From Sipunculus nudus (taxonomy: Eukaryota > Annelida > Sipuncula > Golfingiida > Sipunculidae): a DNA stretch of 64,000 nucleotides. Position numbers and translations under genes: made by a program. The stretch's first letter is position 1, and each line of letters begins with the position of its first letter. The notes below the pieces were generated by a model. It had not been told where the DNA came from and did no database searches. It worked only from the letters and a program-made list of their open reading frames with translations. Of this stretch, positions 42,879-54,083 are shown in pieces. Location of the stretch: positions 12,574,576-12,638,575 of the forward strand of contig CM049309.1 in the NCBI GenBank assembly GCA_026874595.1, read 5' to 3'.

Positions 42879-44081
42879 TTAAAAAGGAAACTGTTTGTGA
42901 AACTGGCTAAGCACCGTCTGGGTCTGTTCAGCAGGGATGAGGGCCATGAGCTCCAGGGCATCTCTCATTCTCTTGAGCGTTTCATAGTTGTCTCTGCCCG
43001 TGACCGTCAGAGTGAAGACTTCCATATCACCTACTTTCCTCCGCTTGTCCATCGTGGCACCGACCTGCGGAGCCCCAAGACCTGTGGCTTTTCTTTTCTG
43101 GCCCGCCTGTGGACCTGTCTTCTCATCCACCCGACGGTCCCGACCGGGGCAGGCACAGATTCGGACCTCGGCAGACTGTCTGCCCAGCACTTGCCCCTGA
43201 TGTTCCAGCGTGAAGATGACCCTGAGAGGGCGTCTGTTGAGTCCACCCACACAGGAAGAGAAGCACATGAACTGGTAGAGGTTGGTGATCCATTGGTTAC
43301 CCGCTTGTGGTGTCTGATGAGGTATAATGACTGACTGCCTGCGCGTTTCGGGGTCCTCGTAGTACCGGGAAAGTGAATGTTCGCATCGCAGCAGGTGGGA
43401 TGGTGCTGGGTGGTTGTCGTTGAACTCGCTTGTACCGGCGTGGTTTGGACATCGGGTGACGATCTCCTGCACGTGTTCCGGCTTGACATAGACAGGCATG
43501 GCTCTGATAATACTACCGCTGGGAGGTGGGGTGGCCGTGGTGAACTTGACCGGACAAGCAGTGGCCATGCGCACATAGAGTTTATTCAGAGCTGGTGAGT
43601 AGGTCCAGTTGGCAGATTTGGTGTCCTTGACTGGCTGTTCGAAACCCACCTGGAAGCCGTAGTGGCCTGGGTATGCCGTGGCAGACGGCAGGGAGTGCTG
43701 CTGGCCTGTGGCTGGAGAAGCCTGCGGTGACGGGGTTGATGTGGTCAGGGGTACAGGGATTTGCGAGTCCGCTGCTCTGTCACTCATGTCACGTGACGCA
43801 TCGGCTTCCAGCAGATCCTGTTCGCTGTCGGCATGAGTGTTATATTCTTCGGGATCCGTTTTCAGAAGATCGGCGTGTGGACGGCCGAGAACTCCCTCCA
43901 CGTCCGCCGTGCTGAGTGGACAGAGGTCCTCCGAATCCGAACCGGAACTGAGCGAATGCCACAGCTGATCCACCTCATCTGAAACATCGTATTGCTCGGT
44001 GTCTTCCAGCACAAACGCTGGTTGCTTTCTCGCCGGGCTGGTTTGAAGATGGGTCCGATGATAGTGCATGAATGAAGTCAT
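42879..44081 (-). CDS. p53: p53 copy p14 (intronless, open)
   Basis: A complete 400-residue frame with H11, R18, N81 and E87. The last two lie in the second half of the transactivation region; V87E puts a charge in the hydrophobic SVQDLLEA segment that could act as a second activation motif. It is the first copy of the right-hand subfamily: K200 is encoded by AAG, as in p15 to p20. The DNA-binding and tetramerisation domains match the consensus. Confidence 0.94.
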   Translation of the reverse strand: MTSFMHYHRTHLQTSPARKQPAFVLEDTEQYDVSDEVDQLWHSLSSGSDSEDLCPLSTADVEGVLGRPHADLLKTDPEEYNTHADSEQDLLEADASRDMSDRAADSQIPVPLTTSTPSPQASPATGQQHSLPSATAYPGHYGFQVGFEQPVKDTKSANWTYSPALNKLYVRMATACPVKFTTATPPPSGSIIRAMPVYVKPEHVQEIVTRCPNHAGTSEFNDNHPAPSHLLRCEHSLSRYYEDPETRRQSVIIPHQTPQAGNQWITNLYQFMCFSSCVGGLNRRPLRVIFTLEHQGQVLGRQSAEVRICACPGRDRRVDEKTGPQAGQKRKATGLGAPQVGATMDKRRKVGDMEVFTLTVTGRDNYETLKRMRDALELMALIPAEQTQTVLSQFHKQFPF

Positions 44082-46211
44082 TTTTTTTTCAGTTATTGTG
44101 AATAGCAGGATGTTGTTATGTGAAAAGCGGCTCGGATACTGTAGTCAATTACGGGAAGTGGGTATATATATTTGACCATTGTATTTAAAGTGATAAGTAT
44201 TTCCTGAAGAGCGGTCAGTTCATAAGGCGTTGTTGAGAGTAGATATCTAGCGCAGTCTGGTACTCGCCATCGCAGAACCTATTGGACACGGTCCATTACT
44301 CTCAACCCATCACATCACAGTGCGTGGGAGGAATGATTAGGTCGGGGCGCCCGGTGCGGGCAGGGCCGTCCCGGTCCACTGCTTCTCACTCGGAACCGGG
44401 CAAGCCTCTTGATTATCATTACCAGTGCTCAGTTAAGGGAAATGACTTCAAACGGAGACTTAAACAATCGCAATGTTCTTGCAGTGTAACAGTGAGAAGA
44501 TTATTACTCGGAGACCGCATTTAAATGCAGTTCAGAAAAGAGGGACAATCATCATTGATTCATGCAGTCGCTGGTATTTTGCCGCTGTTGCGCTGAAACT
44601 AAACAACCATTTAAATTATCCTAGTGATACATAATAAAATAACAACAATTCAGTACAAGTACACGTGATGAGGTTTATTTAACAGGTTTGACTCAAGTGA
44701 ATAATATTTTTTTAATGAATTCTATTTGGGCCGAATCGGAAAAAAAATCTTATCTTCTCGTAATGTTTTCTATTTTATGTGCTCCTCGATTAGAATTATA
44801 AAGGGTGACACTAAAATTACCATTTTAAACGTAAAATGTTCGAAAGATTTTTGGCTATGTTTTTTTTTTTTTTTTTTAGGCTCATGGATTGACAGCGGTG
44901 ATGTCATCCGGTGTGGGCGAAGTAACCAGCGACTAGGATAACCGCTGAGGAAACAGCTTCCGTAACTGACAGGCTTTAATAAATTAACAACTATATTTGT
45001 TCTCTTCTCACACACACACATTCACGCGCGCACATGCAGTGAATCAATTTTTAATATATTAATGCGCAAGATAAGAATAAAGAGATATATACATATCACC
45101 AATTAACATATATATTTTACTGCAGTGTCGCTGAATATACGTCAGGTGAAGACATCATGCAGTTCTTACATCAAACATTGCCGGCAGTCTGACCGACACG
45201 CACATGCATGTAAAAGTTTAAACAAACCAAAATGAGTCGTCAAGAAAAATCGACAAGTAACATCCAAAAATGCAGTTACCAATAAAAATACATTTTAACC
45301 AACACCTGTAGAAATAAAAAAAAAATTCCTAACCGCTTTGATGTAATACCGAGCAAAAGATCAAAGGCTGTTGTTGGTAAATTTGATGAAATTCGGAATT
45401 TTATTTTTGGTTCACCAAAGGCAATATCAAAACGATAACGTTATCAAAAATAACTCCGACAAATTCACATGGCATTTTTATGTGTGACATTGAAAGTTTG
45501 GGTTGAGTTACAGAATTAATCGGAAACGAGCTCGATATACAGGAAAGCGGCCCTTCATTTTCATGTTCCGCTGCACTCTTGTAAAGGCCGAGGATTAATT
45601 TGCGGGAACAACTTTTGTTTTGCTATTGTACCGGTACAAAAGGCGACTTTGTCTGGGCCTGCGTATTCAGAAAATGAGATATCCTGGGTTCCATCATCTT
45701 TTAATAGTGGGCTTTATATTTTGCGGGATTTATTTCACGAGCCCCGGGCAAAGACTGCAACAAAGTATTCATGTTCGGAAAGCGCGTACTGCATTGAGTC
45801 TCTATATATATAGTCTCCTGTATTGATAATGATGTAATCGCATGATTTTAATAAGGAAAATGGGTTACCAGAATTCGTAACAGACAGGATTTTCTCCATA
45901 TTTATTGAAGATAAATGACAATAATATCTGACAGTGGGTTGAAAATATTTATTATAATATAATTGAATATGTCAAGCAAATGAAATAGTTTATGTAGCAA
46001 CAATATTGACATAACCCGCAACAATTTACATGTACACAAGGATGTTAGAAAAATATTGTTATTTTAGTGGATCAACACGTAAAAGCACCGAGTGCACGAA
46101 ATATAAGCAAATACATAGATGTAATATATTATAGCACCTAAAGAGTTGTGAACCTAATATTTGAGGCGCTGCTCATGCAGCAGGCATGCAGAATGTCCTC
46201 TGGAAATTAGG
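44082..46211. repeat. Spacer S14 between p14 and p15
   Basis: 2130 bases; T-tract of 18 (44860-44877) preceded by G (CTATG rather than CTA). First spacer with the ATGTTTTCT form near 44764 that marks S14 to S19. The CA repeat is one unit longer, (CA)6 at 45009-45020. Confidence 0.9.
44163..44170 (-). promoter_or_regulatory. TATA box of p14
   Basis: TATATATA 82 bases upstream of the p14 ATG. Confidence 0.6.
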
Positions 46212-47414
46212 TTAAAAAGGAAACTGTTTGTGAAACTGGCTAAGCACCGTCTGGGTCTGTTCAGCAGGGATGAGGGCCATGAGCTCCAGGGCATCTCTCA
46301 TTCTCTTGAGCGTTTCATAGTTGTCTCTGCCCGTGACCGTCAGAGTGAAGACTTCCATATCACCTACTTTCCTCCGCTTGTCCATCGTGGCACCGACCTG
46401 CGGAGCCCCAAGACCTGTGGCTTTTCTTTTCTGGCCCGCCTGTGGACCTGTCTTCTCATCCACCCGACGGTCCCGACCGGGGCAGGCACAGATTCGGACC
46501 TCGGCAGACTGTCTGCCCAGCACTTGCCCCTGGTGTTCAAGCGTGAAGATGACCCTGAGAGGGCGTCGGTTGAGTCCACCCACACAGGAAGAGAAGCACA
46601 TGAACTGGTAGAGGTTGGTGATCCATTGGTTACCCGCTTGTGGTGTCTGATGAGGTATAATGACTGACTGCCTGCGCGTTTCGGGGTCCTTGTAGTACCG
46701 GGAAAGTGAATGTTCGCATCGCAGCAGGTGGGATGGTGCTGGGTGGTTGTCGTTGAACTCGCTTGTACCGGCGTGGTTTGGACATCGGGTGACGATCTCC
46801 TGCACGTGTTCCGGCTTGACATAGACAGGCATGGCTCTGATAATACTACCGCTGGGAGGTGGGGTGGCCGTGGTGAACTTGACCGGACAAGCAGTGGCCA
46901 TGCGCACATAGAGTTTATTCAGAGCTGGTGAGTAGGTCCAGTTGGCAGATTTGGTGTCCTTGACTGGCTGTTCGAAACCCACCTGGAAGCCGTAGTGGCC
47001 TGGGTATGCCGTGGCAGACGGCAGGGAGTGCTGCTGGCCTGTGGCTGGAGAAGCCTGCGGTGACGGGGTTGATGTGGTCAGGGGTACAGGGATTTGCGAG
47101 TCCGCTGCTCTGTCACTCATGTCACGTGACGCATCGGCTTCAAGCAGATCCTGTACGCTGTCGGCATGAGTGTTATATTCTTCGGGATCCGTTTTCAGAA
47201 GATCGGCGTGTGGACGGCCGAGAACTCCCTCCACGTCCGCCGTGCTGAGTGGACAGAGGTCCTCCGAATCCGAACCGGAACTGAGCGAATGCCACAGCTG
47301 ATCCACCTCATCTGAAACATCGTATTGCTCGGTGTCTTCCAGCACAAACGCTGGTTGCTTTCTCGCCGGGCTGGTTTGAAGATCGGTCCGATGATAGTGC
47401 ATGAATGAAGTCAT
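46212..47414 (-). CDS. p53: p53 copy p15 (intronless, open)
   Basis: A complete 400-residue frame with R18, N81 (shared with p14) and K242 in place of glutamate in the RYYEDPE segment of the DNA-binding domain. E242K reverses charge on a surface loop away from the zinc site. All catalogued DNA contacts remain. Confidence 0.94.
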   Translation of the reverse strand: MTSFMHYHRTDLQTSPARKQPAFVLEDTEQYDVSDEVDQLWHSLSSGSDSEDLCPLSTADVEGVLGRPHADLLKTDPEEYNTHADSVQDLLEADASRDMSDRAADSQIPVPLTTSTPSPQASPATGQQHSLPSATAYPGHYGFQVGFEQPVKDTKSANWTYSPALNKLYVRMATACPVKFTTATPPPSGSIIRAMPVYVKPEHVQEIVTRCPNHAGTSEFNDNHPAPSHLLRCEHSLSRYYKDPETRRQSVIIPHQTPQAGNQWITNLYQFMCFSSCVGGLNRRPLRVIFTLEHQGQVLGRQSAEVRICACPGRDRRVDEKTGPQAGQKRKATGLGAPQVGATMDKRRKVGDMEVFTLTVTGRDNYETLKRMRDALELMALIPAEQTQTVLSQFHKQFPF

Positions 47415-49543
47415 TTTTTTTCAGTTATTGTGAATAGCAGGATGTTGTTATGTGAAAAGCGGCTCGGATACTGCAGTCAATTACGGGAAGTGGGTATATA
47501 TATTTGACCATTGTATTTAAAGTGATAAGTATTTCCTGAAGAGCGGTCAGTTCATAAGGCGTTGTTGAGAGTAGATATCTAGCGCAGTCTGGTACTCGCC
47601 ATCGCAGAACCTATTGGACACGGTCCATTACTCTCAACCCATCACATCACAGGGCGTGGGAGGAATGATTAGGTCGGGGCGCCCGGTGCGGGCAGGGCCA
47701 TCCCGGTCCACTGCTTCTCACTCGGAACCGGGCAAGCCTCTTGATTATCATTACCAGTGCTCAGTTAAGGGAAATGACTTCAAACGGAGACTTAAACAAT
47801 CGCAATGTTCTTGCAGTGTAACAGTGAGAAGATTATTACTCGGAGACCGCATTTAAATGCAGTTCAGAAAAGAGGGACAATCATCATTAATTCATGCAGT
47901 CGCTGGTATTTTGCCGCTGTTGCGCTGCAACTAAACAACCATTTAAATTATCCTAGTGATACATAATAAAATAACAACAATTGAGTACAAGTACACGTGA
48001 TGAGGTTTATTTAACAGGTTTGACTCAAGTGAATAATATTTTTTTAATGAATTCTATTTGGGCCGAATCGAAAAAAAAATCTTATCTTCTCGTAATGTTT
48101 TCTATTTTATGTGCTCCTCGATTAGAATTATAAAGGGTGACACTAAAATTACCATTTTAAACGTAAAATGTTCGAAAGATTTTTGGCTATGTTTTTTTTT
48201 TTTTTTTTTTTAGGCTCATGGATTGACAGCGGTGATGTCATCCGGTGTGGGCGAAGTAACCAGCGACTAGGATAACCGCTGAGGAAACAGCTTCCGTAAC
48301 TGACAGGCTTTAATAAATTAACAACTATATTTGTTCTCTTCTCACACACACATTCACGCGCGCACATGCAGTGAATCAATTTTTAATATATTAATGCGCA
48401 AGATAAGAATAAAGAGATATATACATATCACCAATTAACATATATATTTTACTGCAGTGTCGCTGAATATACGTCAGGTGAAGACATCATGCAGTTCTTA
48501 CATCAAACATTGCCGGCAGTCTGACCGACACGCACATGCATGTAAAAGTTTAAACAAACCAAAATGAGTCGTCAAGAAAAATCGACAAGTAACATCCAAA
48601 AATGCAGTTACCAATAAAAATACATTTTAACCAATACCTGCAGAAATAAAAAAAAATTTCCTAACCGCTTTGATGTAATACCGAGCAAAAGATCAAAGGC
48701 TGTTGTTTGTAAATTTGATGAAATTCGGAATTTTATTTTTGGTTCACCAAAGGCAATATCAAAACGATAACGTTATCAAAAATAACTCCGACAAATTCAC
48801 ATGGCATTTTTATGTGTGACATTGAAAGTTTGGGTTGAGTTACAGAATTAATCGGAAACGAGCTCGATATACAGGAAAGCGGCCCTTCATTTTCATGTTC
48901 CGCTTCACTCTTGTAAAGGCCGAGGATTAATTTGCGGGAACAACTTTTGTTTTGCTATTGTACCGGTACAAAAGGCGACTTTGTCTGGGCCTGCGTATTC
49001 AGAAAATGAGATATCCTGGGTTCCATCATCTTTTAATAGTGGGCTTTATATTTTGCGGGATTTATTTCACGAGCCCCGGGCAAAGACTGCAACAAAGTAT
49101 TCATGTTCGGAAAGCGCGTACTGCATTGAGTCTCTATATATATAGTCTCTTGTATTGATAATGATGTAATCGCATGATTTTAATAAGGAAAATGGGTTAC
49201 CAGAATTCGTAACAGACAGGATTTTCTCCATATTTATTGAAGATAAATGACATTAATATCTGACAGTGGGTTGAAAATATTTATTATAATATAATTGAAT
49301 ATGTCAAGCAAATGAAACAGTTTATGTAGCAACAATATTGACATAACCCGCAACAATTTACATGTACACAAGGATGTTAGAAAAATATTGTTATTTTAGT
49401 GGATCAACACGTAAAAGCACCGAGTGCACGAAATATAAGCAAATACATAGATGTAATATATTATAGCACCTAAAGAGTTGTGAACCTAATATTTGAGGCG
49501 CTGCTCATGCAGCAGGCATGCAGAATGTCCTCTGGAAATTAGG
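47415..49543. repeat. Spacer S15 between p15 and p16
   Basis: 2129 bases; T-tract of 20 (48192-48211) preceded by G. The usual elements are present and no gene is seen. Confidence 0.9.
47495..47502 (-). promoter_or_regulatory. TATA box of p15
   Basis: TATATATA 81 bases upstream of the p15 ATG. Confidence 0.6.
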
Positions 49544-50746
49544 TTAAAAAGGAAACTGTTTGTGAAACTGGCTGAGCACCGTCTGGGTCTGTTCAGCAGG
49601 GATGAGGGCCATGAGCTCCAGGGCATCTCTCATTCTCTTGAGCGTTTCATAGTTGTCTCTGCCCGTGACCGTCAGAGTGAAGACTTCCATATCACCTACT
49701 TTCCTCCGCTTGTCCATCGTGGCACCGACCTGCGGAGCCCCAAGACCTGTGGCTTTTCTTTTCTGGCCCGCCTGTGGACCTGTCTTCTCATCCACCCGAC
49801 GGTCCCGACCGGGGCAGGCACAGATTCGGACCTCGGCAGACTGTCTGCCCAGCACTTGCCCCTGGTGTTCCAGCGTGAAGATGACCCTGAGAGGGCGTCT
49901 GTTGAGTCCACCCACACAGGAAGAGAAGCACATGAACTGGTAGAGGTTGGTGATCCATTGGTTACCCGCTTGTGGTGTCTGATGAGGTATAATGACTGAC
50001 TGCCTGCGCGTTTCGGGGTCCTCGTAGTACCGGGAAAGTGAATGTTCGCATCGCAGCAGGTGGGATGGTGCTGGGTGGTTGTCGTTGAACTCGCTTGTAC
50101 CGGCGTGGTTTGGACATCGGGTGACGATCTCCTGCACGTGTTCCGGCTTGACATAGACAGGCATGGCTCTGATAATACTACCGCTGGGAGGTGGGGTGGC
50201 CGTGGTGAACTTGACCGGACAAGCAGTGGCCATGCGCACATAGAGTTTATTCAGAGCTGGTGAGTAGGTCCAGTTGGCAGATTTGGTGTCCTTGACTGGC
50301 TGTTCGAAACCCACCTGGAAGCCGTAGTGGCCTGGGTATGCCGTGGCAGACGGCAGGGAGTGCTGCTGGCCTGTGGCTGGAGAAGCCTGCGGTGACGGGG
50401 TTGATGTGGTCAGGGGTACAGGGATTTGCGAGTCCGCTGCTCTGTCACTCATGTCACGTGACGCATCGGCTTCCAGCAGATCCTGTACGCTGTCGGCATG
50501 AGTGTAATATTCTTCGGGATCCGTTTTCAGAAGATCGGCGTGTGGACGGCCGAGAACTCCCTCCACGTCCGCCGTGCTGAGTGGACAGAGGTCCTCCGAA
50601 TCCGAACCGGAACTGAGCGAATGCCACAGCTGATCCACCTCATCTGAAACATCGTATTGCTCGGTGTCTTCTAGCACAAACGCTGGTTGCTTTTTCGCCG
50701 GGCTGGTTTGAAGATCGGTCCGATGATAGTGCATGAATGAAGTCAT
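49544..50746 (-). CDS. p53: p53 copy p16 (intronless, open, consensus protein)
   Basis: A complete 400-residue frame that matches the majority residue at every variable position I compared, so it is the best single representative of the family in this window. Residue numbers in the other entries refer to it. The tetramerisation domain has N365 and A380 where human p53 has the R337-D352 salt-bridge pair, which is lost on both sides. Confidence 0.95.
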   Translation of the reverse strand: MTSFMHYHRTDLQTSPAKKQPAFVLEDTEQYDVSDEVDQLWHSLSSGSDSEDLCPLSTADVEGVLGRPHADLLKTDPEEYYTHADSVQDLLEADASRDMSDRAADSQIPVPLTTSTPSPQASPATGQQHSLPSATAYPGHYGFQVGFEQPVKDTKSANWTYSPALNKLYVRMATACPVKFTTATPPPSGSIIRAMPVYVKPEHVQEIVTRCPNHAGTSEFNDNHPAPSHLLRCEHSLSRYYEDPETRRQSVIIPHQTPQAGNQWITNLYQFMCFSSCVGGLNRRPLRVIFTLEHQGQVLGRQSAEVRICACPGRDRRVDEKTGPQAGQKRKATGLGAPQVGATMDKRRKVGDMEVFTLTVTGRDNYETLKRMRDALELMALIPAEQTQTVLSQFHKQFPF

Positions 50747-52880
50747 TTTTTTTCAGTTATTGTGAATAGCAGGATGTTGTTATGTGAAAAGCGGCTCGGA
50801 TACTGCAGTCAATTACGGGAAGTGGGTATATATATTTGACCATTGTATTTAAAGTGATAAGTATTTCCTGAAGAGCGGTCAGTTCATAAGGCGTTGTTGA
50901 GAGTAGATATCTAGCGCAGTCTGGTACTCGCCATCGCAGAACCTATTGGACACGGTCCATTACTCTCAACCCATCACATCACAGGGCGTGGGAGGAATGA
51001 TTAGGTCGGGGCGCCCGGTGCGGGCAGGGCCGTCCCGGTCCACTGCTTCTCACTCGGAACCGGACAAGCCTCTTGATTATCATTACCAGTGCTCAGTTTA
51101 GGGAAATGACTTCAAACGGAGACTTAAACAATCGCAATGTTCTTGCAGTGTAACAGTGAGAAGATTATTACTCGGAGACCGCATTTAAATGCAGTTCAGA
51201 AAAGAGGGACAATCATCATTAATTCATGCAGTCGCTGGTATTTTGCCGCTGTTGCGCTGAAACTAAACAACCATTTTAATTATCCTAGTGATACATAATA
51301 AAATAACAACAATTCAGTACAAGTACACGTGATGAGGTTTATTTAACAGGTTTGACTCAAGTGAATAATATTTTTTTTAATGAATTCTATTTGGGCCGAA
51401 TCGAAAAAAAAATCTTATCTTCTCGTAATGTTTTCTATTTTATGTGCTCCTCGATTAGAATTATAAAGGGTGACACTAAAATTACCATTTTAAACGTAAA
51501 ATGTTCGAAAGATTTTTGGCTATGTTTTTTTTTTTTTTTTTTTTTTAGGCTCATGGCTTGACAGCGGTGATGTCATCCGGTGTGGGCGAAGTAACCAGCG
51601 ACTAGGATAACCGCTGAGGAAACAGCTTCCGTAACTGACAGGCTTTAATAAATTAACAACTATATTTGTTCTCTTCTCACACACACACATTCACGCGCGC
51701 ACATGCAGTGAATCAATTTTTAATATATTAATGCGCAAGATAAGAATAAAGAGATATATACATATCACCAATTAACATATATATTTTACTGCAGTGTCGC
51801 TGAATATACGTCAGGTGAAGACATCATGCAGTTCTTACATCAAACATTGCCGGCAGTCTGACCGACACGCACATGCATGTAAAAGTTTAAACAAAAAAAA
51901 ATGAGTCGTCAAGAAAAATCGACAAGTAACATCCAAAAATGCAGTTACCAATAAAAATACATTTTAACCAACACCTGCAGAAATAAAAAAAAAATTCCTA
52001 ACCGCTTTGATGTAATACCGAGCAAAAGATCAAAGGCTGTTGTTTGTAAATTTGATGAAATTCGGAATTTTATTTTTGGTTCACCAAAGGCAATATCAAA
52101 ACGATAACGTTATCAAAAATAACTCCGACAAATTCACATGGCATTTTTATGTGTGACATTGAAAGTTTGGGTTGAGTTACAGAATTAATCGGAAACGAGC
52201 TATATATACAGGAAAGCGGCCCTTCATTTTCATGTTCCGCTGCACTCTTGTAAAGGCCGAGGATTCATTTGCGGGAACAACTTTTGTTTTGCTATTGTAC
52301 CGGTACAAAAGGCGACTTTGTCTGGGCCTGCGTATTCAGAAAATGAGATATCCTGGGTTCCATCATCTTTTAATAGTGGGCTTTATATTTTGCGGGATTT
52401 ATTTCACGAGCCCCGGGCAAAGACTGCAACAAAGTATTCATGTTCGGAAAGCGCGTACTGCATTGAGTCTCTATATATATAGTCTCCTGTATTGATAATG
52501 ATGTAATCGCATGATTTTAATAAGGAAAATGGGTTACCAGAATTCGTAACAGACAGGATTTTCTCCATATTTATTGAAGATAAATGACAATAATATCTGA
52601 CAGTGGGTTGAAAATATTTATTATAATATAATTGAATATGTCAAGCAAATGAAATAGTTTATGTAGCAACAATATTGACATAACCCGCAACAATTTACAT
52701 GTACACAAGGATGTTAGAAAAATATTGTTATTTTAGTGGATCAACACGTAAAAGCACCGAGTGCACGAAATATAAGCAAATGCATAGATGTAATATATTA
52801 TAGCACCTAAAGAGTTGTGAACCTAATATTTGAGGCGCTGCTCATGCAGCAGGCATGCAGAATGTCCTCTGGAAATTAGG
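50747..52880. repeat. Spacer S16 between p16 and p17
   Basis: 2134 bases; T-tract of 22 (51525-51546) preceded by G. The p53-type half-site reads GGACAAGCCT. AAG to TAG at 51099-51101 breaks the short plus-strand frame across the GC-rich islet. A run ACAAAAAAAAATG near 51894 replaces ACAAACCAAAATG. Confidence 0.9.
50827..50834 (-). promoter_or_regulatory. TATA box of p16
   Basis: TATATATA 81 bases upstream of the p16 ATG. Confidence 0.6.
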
Positions 52881-54083
52881 TTAAAAAGGAAACTGTTTGT
52901 GAAACTGGCTAAGCACCGTCTGGGTCTGTTCAGCAGGGATGAGGGCCATGAGCTCCAGGGCATCTCTCATTCTCTTGAGCGTTTCATAGTTGTCTCTGCC
53001 CGTGACCGTCAGAGTGAAGACTTCCATATCACCTACTTTCCTCCGCTTGTCCATCGTGGCACCGACCTGCGGAGCCCCAAGACCTGTGGCTTTTCTTTTC
53101 TGGCCCGCCTGTGGACCTGTCTTCTCATCCACCCGACGGTCCTGACCGGGGCAGGCACAGATTCTAACCTCGGCAGACTGTCTGCCCAGCACTTGCCCCT
53201 GGTGTTCCAGCGTGAAGATGACCCTGAGAGGGCGTCAGTTGAGTCCACCCACACAGGAAGAGAAGCACATGAACTGGTAGAGGTTGGTGATCCATTGGTT
53301 ACCCGCTTGTGGTGTCTGATGAGGTATAATGACTGACTGCCTGCGCGTTTCGGGGTCCTCGTAGTACCGGGAAAGTGAATGTTCGCATCGCAGCAGGTGG
53401 GATGGTGCTGGGTGGTTGTCGTTGAACTCGCTTGTACCGGCGTGGTTTGGACATCGGGTGACGATCTCCTGCACGTGTTCCGGCTTGCCATAGACAGGCA
53501 TGGCTCTGATAATACTACCGCTGGGAGGTGGGGTGGCCGTGGTGAACTTGACCGGACAAGCAGTGGCCATGCGCACATAGAGTTTATTCAGAGCTGGTGA
53601 GTAGGTCCAGTTGGCAGATTTGGTGTCCTTGACTGGCTGTTCGAAACCCACCTGGAAGCCGTAGTGGCCTGGGTATGCCGTGGCAGACGGCAGGGAGTGC
53701 TGCTGGCCTGTGGCTGGAGAAGCCTGCGGTGACGGGGTTGATGTGGTCAGGGGTACAGGGATTTGCGAGTCCGCTGCTCTGTCACTCATGTCACGTGACG
53801 CATCGGCTTCCAGCAGATCCTGTACGCTGTCGGCATGAGTGTAATATTCTTCGGGATCCGTTTTCAGAAGATCGGCGTGTGGACGGCCGAGAACTCCCTC
53901 CACGTCCGCCGTGCTGAGTGGACAGAGGTCCTCCGAATCCGAACCGGAACTGAGCGAATGCCACAGCTGATCCACCTCATCTGAAACATCGTATTGCTCG
54001 GTGTCTTCCAGCACAAACGCTGGTTGCTTTCTCGCCGGGCTGGTTTGAAGATCGGTCCGATGATAGTGCATGAATGAAGTCAT
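52881..54083 (-). pseudogene. p53: p53 copy p17, stop at R248 equivalent
   Basis: Full length, but codon 283 has changed from AGA to TGA. This is the human R248 position in the GGLNRRP loop. The predicted product has 282 residues and lacks the end of the DNA-binding domain, the nuclear signal and the tetramerisation domain. Further changes fit relaxed constraint: V199G before the stop and R314Q (human R280) after it. R18 is present. Codons 284 to 400 are otherwise open. Confidence 0.92.
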
